A DNA stretch of 64,000 nt. It comes from Chionis minor (taxonomy: Eukaryota > Chordata > Aves > Charadriiformes > Chionididae). This document shows, in pieces, positions 52,101-61,100 of this stretch. A program made the translations under genes and the position numbers. The DNA is taken from positions 259,833-323,832 of the forward strand of contig VZSF01001350.1 of assembly GCA_013398295.1 (NCBI GenBank), written 5' to 3'. The notes under the pieces were generated by a model, which worked only from the letters and a program-made list of their open reading frames with translations, made no database searches and had not been told where the DNA came from. The first letter of the stretch is position 1; each line of letters begins with the position of its first letter.

Positions 52101-55100
52101 CTCATCATCTTTTTATCTGCTGGTAAACAATCTTCTTCTACATTAGTATTTTCCTCTTGCATTTCTTGTAAAGGGCTTTATCTGATGGCATGACTGCACA
52201 GCTGATGCAACTGCAATTCAGTTTAGAAACCCATTTATTGGTCCCTGCACAAAACTCTAGAGGATAACTTTCCAAGGTCGTGGACTCTCTAAGCATTTCT
52301 CAGAGTATGACTACCATCAGCCTGTCTAACCATCCTGTTTTTCATTGACCTGCTACCTCTCTGAAATACCTCCATTTAATTTCATTTGTATTATTCTCTT
52401 TCACTTTGGCACAAGATACTGGAAGCATATTTATCAAAGCTTAAGGTAAAGGTCAGCTATAACATTCAAAGAAAAAATAATAAAGGCAAACAAAATATAT
52501 GATGCAGTCGTTGTTTCATATGTGTCAATAAAAGCCTTCACAGCACTGACAGGTCTGCAGAGCAACCGTGTCCTTTGAACCACCGCTATGTGGGGTGTTC
52601 TCTTTTCTGTACCCAGAATATACATCTTGTGTTTCTTTTACCACATACAAATGCAATTTCAACAGCTCATCTGCAGCAGTGATGTCAGTGATACATTTTT
52701 ATATGAGTTTTACTGTTTTCTCCCCTTTCACACGTTTCTCTCGAGATGCCTCTTTGTTACAGACCTGGCAATGACTTTGCCTTCTTAGGTATCCATCATG
52801 CCATACACTAACATCTTTTAATATATACACTGTGTCAAGCACTAAAGAAAATATTACTCACAAACACACTACATTAGACATGTGGCTTCCAGCATGTTCT
52901 CAAGTTCTTTTGGCTACGTTATCAAAACAGATGTCAGGCATAGGAATTCTTATTCAGACAGGTCCTTGCAGCAAGCAGCTCCCTACCAATGTTCTGAGGG
53001 TCCCTGAATCACTTTGGATCATTTTGTTAAAAAGGGTAATTCCTTTATTTTCTGACAGGTTATGCTAAGAAATTCTTAAACGCTTTGGGTTAATATGACT
53101 GCTACATGAGGAAAGGACAGCAGAAGTTTATAATGAATTCACAAAAGAATCTCAGGGGAAAACTTAAATACTTTTTTTAGAGGGACAGGAGAATACCTAG
53201 CTGCATATTAAGTTTTCTCTCCAGGTGACTTTGGATGCAACTTAGGTGCATGTTTGATGACCAGTGACATTTAAAAAACACACTCTTTTGGTCGTGTATA
53301 TTTAGTCTTCTTAAACAAATATAGATGACTTTTTATAAGTGAGACCTTTATAAGGTATAGCAGATTAAGTATTGAATTCTTTAAAGGATACCAGATACAT
53401 TTCTCTTACAAACTTTGCCACTCCGTTTTCAGGCAAAAAAAACCCAAAAAACCACTAACTAGAAAATAATATTTTCCTCTGTGAAAGTTACCATGAAAAA
53501 TAAACACAGCAGGTCAGGAAGAGTGATATTTTCTGAATTCTAATGTTGTCTTTTATCCAGTATACTTGTAAAAACATGTATTTTGATATTGTGACTGATG
53601 TAAACTAATCCAGAATCACCAACCTATACCGTCTTTTCATGCTTTTTTACTGCAGTTTGTGCCAGGAAGCCATTTTATGAAAACTGCATCCGCAGCCATA
53701 TCAATCTCCCAGTATTACATATTGTGACAAAACAGTTTTTCACAAGAACTTAACAGCTAGATTTGATATTTGAATGGTCTGCATTTGACTGGTCATAAAT
53801 ACCACTACTGCTCTGTAGAACAATGCTATCTTTCTGATTTCTGGTCGTGTGCCTGTACCTGGTAACCTTACATATCTTTCTTTGACATCTTTCTTTAGGT
53901 TACATCAAAAGATAAAAAGGAAAAAAACATTCTGATGTAAAGCAAATAGTCTTCCAGCATAAGAACATGTAAAACTAAGTGGAAAACTTGTTGTGGGTAA
54001 TTAGGAGAAGTTGTGATCATTTCAGTTCCTATTTCTCTGAATTGAGCATATGTATAATCAAATACTTAATAATTGTGCTTGATTTTAGGTTTCATTAGAA
54101 TTCATACAGCAGCAATTGCCCCAACTCTAGGGAATTACCCAACACCAAGCATGTGAAAAATATCCCCAAAGGTATAACGTAGTACAGTGAAATGTGGCAA
54201 ATGAGTTTACTTTGTTTCTGCTGGTTTAAATAAAATGAAGGCAGTACCTTGCTAAAAATAAATGAATTTGTCATGTAGATATTTCTTTCTGTTTGTTTTC
54301 TTTTTTCTTTTTTCTTTTTTTTTTTTTTTAATAAAAGGAAGTGGAGTTAACTGATGAGGAAGAAGCAATCAAAGCAAATCTAATGGATAGTGAGGCACTG
54401 CCTCCAGAAGTCCTTGATAACATTGTGCTTGACTGGTGGAAGAAAGAGCCATTCCGGTAACTGTAATTGGATTCTCTTTCTTTAATTAATCTTAGGAAGT
54501 ATATCATCCATTGTATCCACATAGTTACAAATAACTATTGCAGATATTATTTCAATGCTCTTGTACTTCTTATGAATCATGACCTACCTCTCAGTCTTGG
54601 TTTTGTTGCTCTATTTTGATTGATATTTTGACATTGATATAATGTCTTATGTGCTCTAAATAGCACCAGACAAAAGTACTTAGTGCACTTCAATTGGATT
54701 AAATCTCATTAATAGCCAGGTATTTTTTGTGGGTTTACAGGATAGATATGTAAATAAACCTTTTATATTTTCATGTAATTAATAAACATGGAGAGCTGGA
54801 ATCCAGCTGTAACTATTGGTTTCCATATATTCTAAATGTGGTGTGGAAAGCAAAGACAAAGTATCGATGGTCTCCAAAATAGCTCAGAATCAGATTATTT
54901 TGTGCATTCATCACAATCTGTACTCCAGTGATGGATCCACAACAGACTTCCTTTCATATCAGAAAGTACATCCATAACACTGTAATAAATGTGGATTATT
55001 GTTGCATAAATAAATAAGATCATTGACTTCTAGAAAGCAGATTGGGTTTTAATGATGTAATCGCAGCAGGGAAAATCCCTTTTTCTATGTCCTATCTCCT

Positions 55101-58100
55101 CCATCCATTTCCATCATGATAGCCTCCCCCCAGCTTTTTCCCCCAGCATCAAGGACCACCTGTTCTTCCATCCACTCTCACTTCTTGTTGCTTCTTTGGT
55201 TTTCTGCAGTTTTACAATGTATCCTATTAGGATCTAAAGTAATACAGAGAAGTATTAACTTCTTATTAACATGATATTCAGCTTTACAGAACTACTCATC
55301 TAATTTGATGAAATCCAATAAGCCATAAGAGTTTTCCAGACATACCTGACCTGGTTTTAATATCTGTAGGAACAGAAACGTAGGTCATGCTGAGTGGCAA
55401 AATTCTCATCCTGTACTAGAGAAGAAACTGTCAGGGATTTCTGAAAAAAGAATTTTCAGGCAACAAGCTTTCTGTAGCAGATGTTACCAAAATAACATTT
55501 GGGGCACCTTCTATTTTTTTGAGAGCAGTGGCTAAGAAGTACTGGTTGTAGAGTCACACAGGCAATGCTGAGGAGACAATTTATTTTGGTTTTTAAAAGT
55601 TATTTTAAAATAATCTCTGCACATTAAAACCTCAGAAGAAATAAATTTGTTTGTACACCAGTTAAAATACATAGTGAAGTATCAGTTTTACATTGTCGAA
55701 AGACAATACCTGAAAGTATTTTTTTAAGTTTACTCTTAACATGTACATTTAATAAGGGAGTTTATTTCTTTTTTCAAATTAATTGCATTTGCACTGTGTT
55801 GCACTTTGTGTAATGACAAATATCTCATTTTCCAATTAGGTCCACAGGATTTATACTGGATGGTTTCCCTCGTACTTTACATGAAGCCCAGTATTTGTCA
55901 GAACAAGGACTCTGTCCTGATGTTGTGGTTTATATTCAAGTAGAAGAAAGTGACATTCTTGACCGTCTTTTTCCTCCACGTTTGAAAAAGTGGAAAGAAA
56001 GACAGTATAAAAAAATGGAAAATAAAAAGAAACTGAAAGACCTGAAAGCAAAAATAAGGGTAAGTTTTCAGTCCTGTCTACTTTTTTGTAATTTCGGCAG
56101 CACAAGTCTGAACACAGATTCTAAAACTCCCAAAACAGTGAAGAGCGCACAGAGAGACAGATATGGGAGCCAGGACACACAACCCCACACATTCACAGCA
56201 TTCCCAGGCTTACCATAGGAACCAAAAAGAATTTAGGGCTCCTTGCCTCCTCTGTGCAATTAATTCGTGCCGGAGTTTAGATATCTCGCAGCCCAGGAAA
56301 AGTGTCTGACAGGATGCCAGGCATCTGGAAAGTCCTGGACAAAAGGTAACTAGATGGAGAGAGTGACTATGGTCCTAAAAAATCAAATACACAGCTCAAG
56401 CACAGTGTTGCTGTTGCATCCTGGTTTCCCTGAGCATGGGGCTGTCCAGTTGATCTGCATCTCCCATAGATTGGTTGACTTCACAGGTACTCTATGGTGT
56501 ATGTGTCTGTGCTTCCAACTATGATACTCTGCGCAGAAATGTAATAGCACTAAACCACGTTCTCAGCGCTGCTGCGGCCGCACAGCCTCCCATTTGAACA
56601 AAGCTGTGCTTACTACTGAACAGGTTACAAATTACTTGAAGTAACCTGCAACCTCTACGCAGACATTTACAATCAGCACATGTAATGTATTCAAGGTTCC
56701 TAACTTTCTACAGAAGCGAGATGAAGTACTGCACATGTACCATCAGAAAAGGCCTGAGCATAAGTTACTACAGAGCAGTTGACACGCAGGAAGTTAGTAC
56801 AACAGAATTTGGGACAAGGCTCATACAATACCAGTAAGTTTTCTGAACTGCTTGTGCCGGAGGTTGGCTCTGAGAATGCGTGTAATCTAGAAGAGTTAAA
56901 GTATGTTTTCAATTCAGTCCTTCCTGATGCAAGTTGGAAATCTTGCTGGAAAAGGTGCATTCTAGTGACCAGCCTACATTGCTGTACTAAGCTCACCCTG
57001 TAAGCAGTTACTCTGATAATTCAAGTGCCAAATACCTGTCCAAACTTCTAATGAAGTTAGAATATGGCTCCTGATGGCAAATGAAAATAACAGGTTTTTA
57101 TTTGAAACACATACACAAAACAGTGATACAAAGTGATAAAGGCGTTAAGAAGGGAAGATCAGAATCGGGATTTCCTGAGTAACAGTAATTTGGTATTTTT
57201 GCTTCTGCGTATTGCAGTATAGTTTTTAGCTACATATTAAGTATTTTTCCATGACATCCAATTGGTGAGCAAGTCAGGTGGTGCTGGGAGAATGCAGCAT
57301 GGCTAAGTGTACTGTTACCCCTTCTTTTGTTACTAAAACTGGAGGACATACACAGAGTCTGGGAAAAGCAGACAAACCATTTGTATGCTACCCTAGAGTT
57401 TCCTTCTCCACTGAAAGAAGCTGCAACAGGATACTGGGAACAATGAGTACATGTGCAGTGCTGTGTCATTCTGCAACAGCAAAGTTTAGTCACAAGAGTA
57501 GAGAAAATTAGTCTGCAGAGTTTCTTGCTCCTCTGCTTAGAATGCCCTGGTATTCGGGCCACTTTGCTTGTAGTTAACATAGATTTCTAAAATTGCACTG
57601 TGGCCTGTGTGTTGACGTGTTGATGTGTTGACATGCTCCGTTTTTCTCATCTCAGTTCAGGTGACAGCATTACAGCATGCAAACAGCAATTACAGGTTGA
57701 ATCCCCATCAACCCCATTGGTCTTAAGTAGAATGCTCCTGCATATTACTTCTGAGTTAGGATTTAGCCATCAGGTATTTCACATGTATCTACTGAATATG
57801 TATGGGAGACTGTATTTCACATGTGTATAACTTGGTCAAAATTGGGCAGTTTTAAACAGGCAGAGGGAACAGCACACATTTAATACTATGCTTAGTCACC
57901 CCTTTGCCAAATGGCAGAAGCCACCTATAAGTCTAGAAACTCTGTAGCTTACCAATAAAAACATTATAATCTTTTCAGTGTGATCAGAATCAGAGTCTTT
58001 CCCCCCCCCCAATCTCAATCTCAGAAGTTGCTAAGTTAGTTTTACTAAAATTTACTTACATGTTCACCTAGTAGAGACGTATATCTAGTCTGCAAAATTT

Positions 58101-61100
58101 CAAGCTGCACAGATAGTATCTTTTTAACATTAGAAGCAACTAGAAACAGAGTTTTAAGGTGGAAAGAACAACATTAATTCTAGATCACATTACCAACACT
58201 TAGAGAGCTTTTAATAGCAAATATCATTGTCTTCTTACATCTTTTTTTCACTAACAGGATGAGAAGATTGCTAGAAGAAGGGAAGAAGTTTTAGCAGAAC
58301 AAAAACAAAAGAAACAGGAGGTAAGGCAACAAGCTAATTAAAATATTTTAAATAGAAGCTTTTACATTCATATCAGAAATTTCTAGAGCTTTTAGTGACA
58401 GAGTTTTGAGGGCAATGCAGAATACTAAAAATGTGATAGACTGTCAGAAACTTCTACTTTCAAAAGTAATTTATCATGATGTTTAAATTGTTTTAGAAAC
58501 TATTGACTCATGAACACTAAAAAAAATTTTTAAAGAATTCTCAATCTGTGCTCAATTTCAGAAAAATACTTATGAATGTGTTTTATGTATCTAATTTGTA
58601 AGCATAAGAGTAGCCTCACTAATTGCAATTAAGCATGTGTTTTAAGTATCCTGTCAAATCCATGCTTAACCCAGAATAGGATTGTACCAGGATTTCTGCC
58701 CAAACTCAATTACATAGTAATACATATAATACATATAAATGTATTAATGTTCTACTTGACTGCTCATGAAATTCTGTCAACTACACTTTCAGCTAAGAAG
58801 CTTGTTTATAACAAAGTCCTGCCAAACTACAATACTATATTTGAAGAAAATATTCCTCTCATCAAAACTGCAGTGTAGCACTTTAGTTTTTTAAGCACTG
58901 CTGGAACTGGTACAATGCTTCACTGTATGCATTATGAAATACCTCTGAAATAAGAAACTAGAATTTACTAGATTTTTGCTTACAATAACGGATACCCCAA
59001 AATGAACTTGTGTTGAATTAATGATTTTTCTAATTAAAAAAGAGACAAGAGTACCACATGTTCCTTCAAAACATCTGTATCACAGACATGAAACAACAAA
59101 ATACTTTACCTTTATAGGCTTTAGCAAATGAGGAGCATTATGAGGCCTCTGAGGAGGAAGATGAGAATGAAAATGTTGAAGCTATACTTGAAGAAGAGTT
59201 TGTAGAAGAAGAACAGGAGGCTGATGCTGTTGACCGCATAAAAAATGAAATTGCAGAAAAGTTTGATTCAGAAATAGACGGTTTACAAGGTGTACAGGTA
59301 CCTAATCCACTGCTTGTTTTGTTAAATCATATGATTGCATGATGTAAGAACAGTTTTCAGGTTTATTTTAGTTGTCAAAGTCAAAAGTTATAGTGCTTAA
59401 ACAATCATGCTGCTGTACTCATGATCTGAATATGTGAGCAAGATGAAGGCCATAGTGAGAAGGTATATACTTTAAAAAGCATATAAATTATAGGACTAAT
59501 ATTGCAGGGAAAAAGCAAAGGAAACTTCTGGGTAGACCTACCCAATCTTGCTTGGGATCCTTATTTCCTTTTTGATAGGTCAGTTGATGCAGGCAGCCAA
59601 ACTAGAAAGTCATAAATATACGAGCAGTATTTCAAAATCATTCTAAGTTCTTATTAGACAACTCTATTTTTTTTGTACACTTCTTAGTAACGTTAATTTT
59701 CTTGAAATTACCTATGCAATTACCTGTGGTTAGGTAACCTCATCTAACTTCAGATATCTGCAACATTAATGCCCACGTCTAAGGCAGTAGGTAGATTGGT
59801 GCCATTTGTTTACCATAAACTAAGTATCTTACTTCAGGAGGAAACTAATCATGATTTAGAAGAAACTCTATTCATTGACTACAGAGAAAGTTCACAGAAG
59901 TAGATAGCCAAGACATAGATGTAAGAATGAAATGCAAAATTAATCCAGTCTTTACCAACATGTAACTGTGACTGATTCAAGGTTCACTTTAATTTAACAG
60001 TTAATGCATTAAATGTCAGATGAATCAATAATAAACTCCTAACATTCTTTGCATTACAAGGAAGCATAAGCTGTGTGGAAAAGATTAATGTTTTGTGTTC
60101 AGAGATTCGCTTTTCCATTAATTTTGGAAGAAGGTGAATCGAAAAGACATTCAGCTTCCAAAAGTGACAGTAAAATGTCATAATTTTATTGAACTATTCA
60201 ATGCATATAATCATATATCCTAATGACAATCACAAAAATAATTTTAGGGGTTCTGAATGAAGCTTGTTGCTAATTTCACTTTCATGATTATAAAGTGCAT
60301 TTGCAAAATCAAATTGGAAAGAATTTAGGTAAGGCCCACGAGAGACAATAAACAAGAAATCCCAGTAACAGCCTTAGCTCTTTACGTGAACAACAGTGTT
60401 TCAAGTTAAATCTAGCGAACTACTATAGTTCTTGGAGAATTTTCCTCCCTGTCATTTGGGAGCATATTGTTTGTTGCATCATTAAAATGATAAAAAATTA
60501 GATCAGAAAAGGAATAAGAAATTAAGAGAGTCAGCAACTTGTGTTTCTCTCAAGAAGTACATAAATCTCAGTGACAAGAGAGGTGACTAGCGTTTTAGAG
60601 TCCATTATTATATTGAGTTCTGCTTATGACAGTAAGTGGAAAGATCCAGGACTGTGGATCTATATAGATACTCTATGTAAACTGAAGAATTACACAGAAA
60701 TAGTATCATATGATAGAATTACATATTGCGACTAGATACTACTAATATCCCCTTGTTACAGCTTACTCAGTATTTTTCCCAAGATTTTTCTAATTCCAAG
60801 AACATTTATGCCTTTCTAATTAACTTTAAATGACTTACTATTTCTGATTCATTATTCAAGACTCTTCTTTATCATTCTCTGATTCTTTAATTGTTGGTCC
60901 TCTTTGATGTTGTGGACTCTTGGTCTTTTATGGAAAACCAAATGATGGCGTTAAAACACATTAACACTTGTAAAAGTACTAGGTTGCTAGAAAAAACTGC
61001 AGAAAATGGATTGGTTTTATATTATAATTGAATAAACTGGGGAATAATAAGCCACCAGAGAGCAGAAATATTTTTAGAGAGCAACTAAATAAGCCATCCT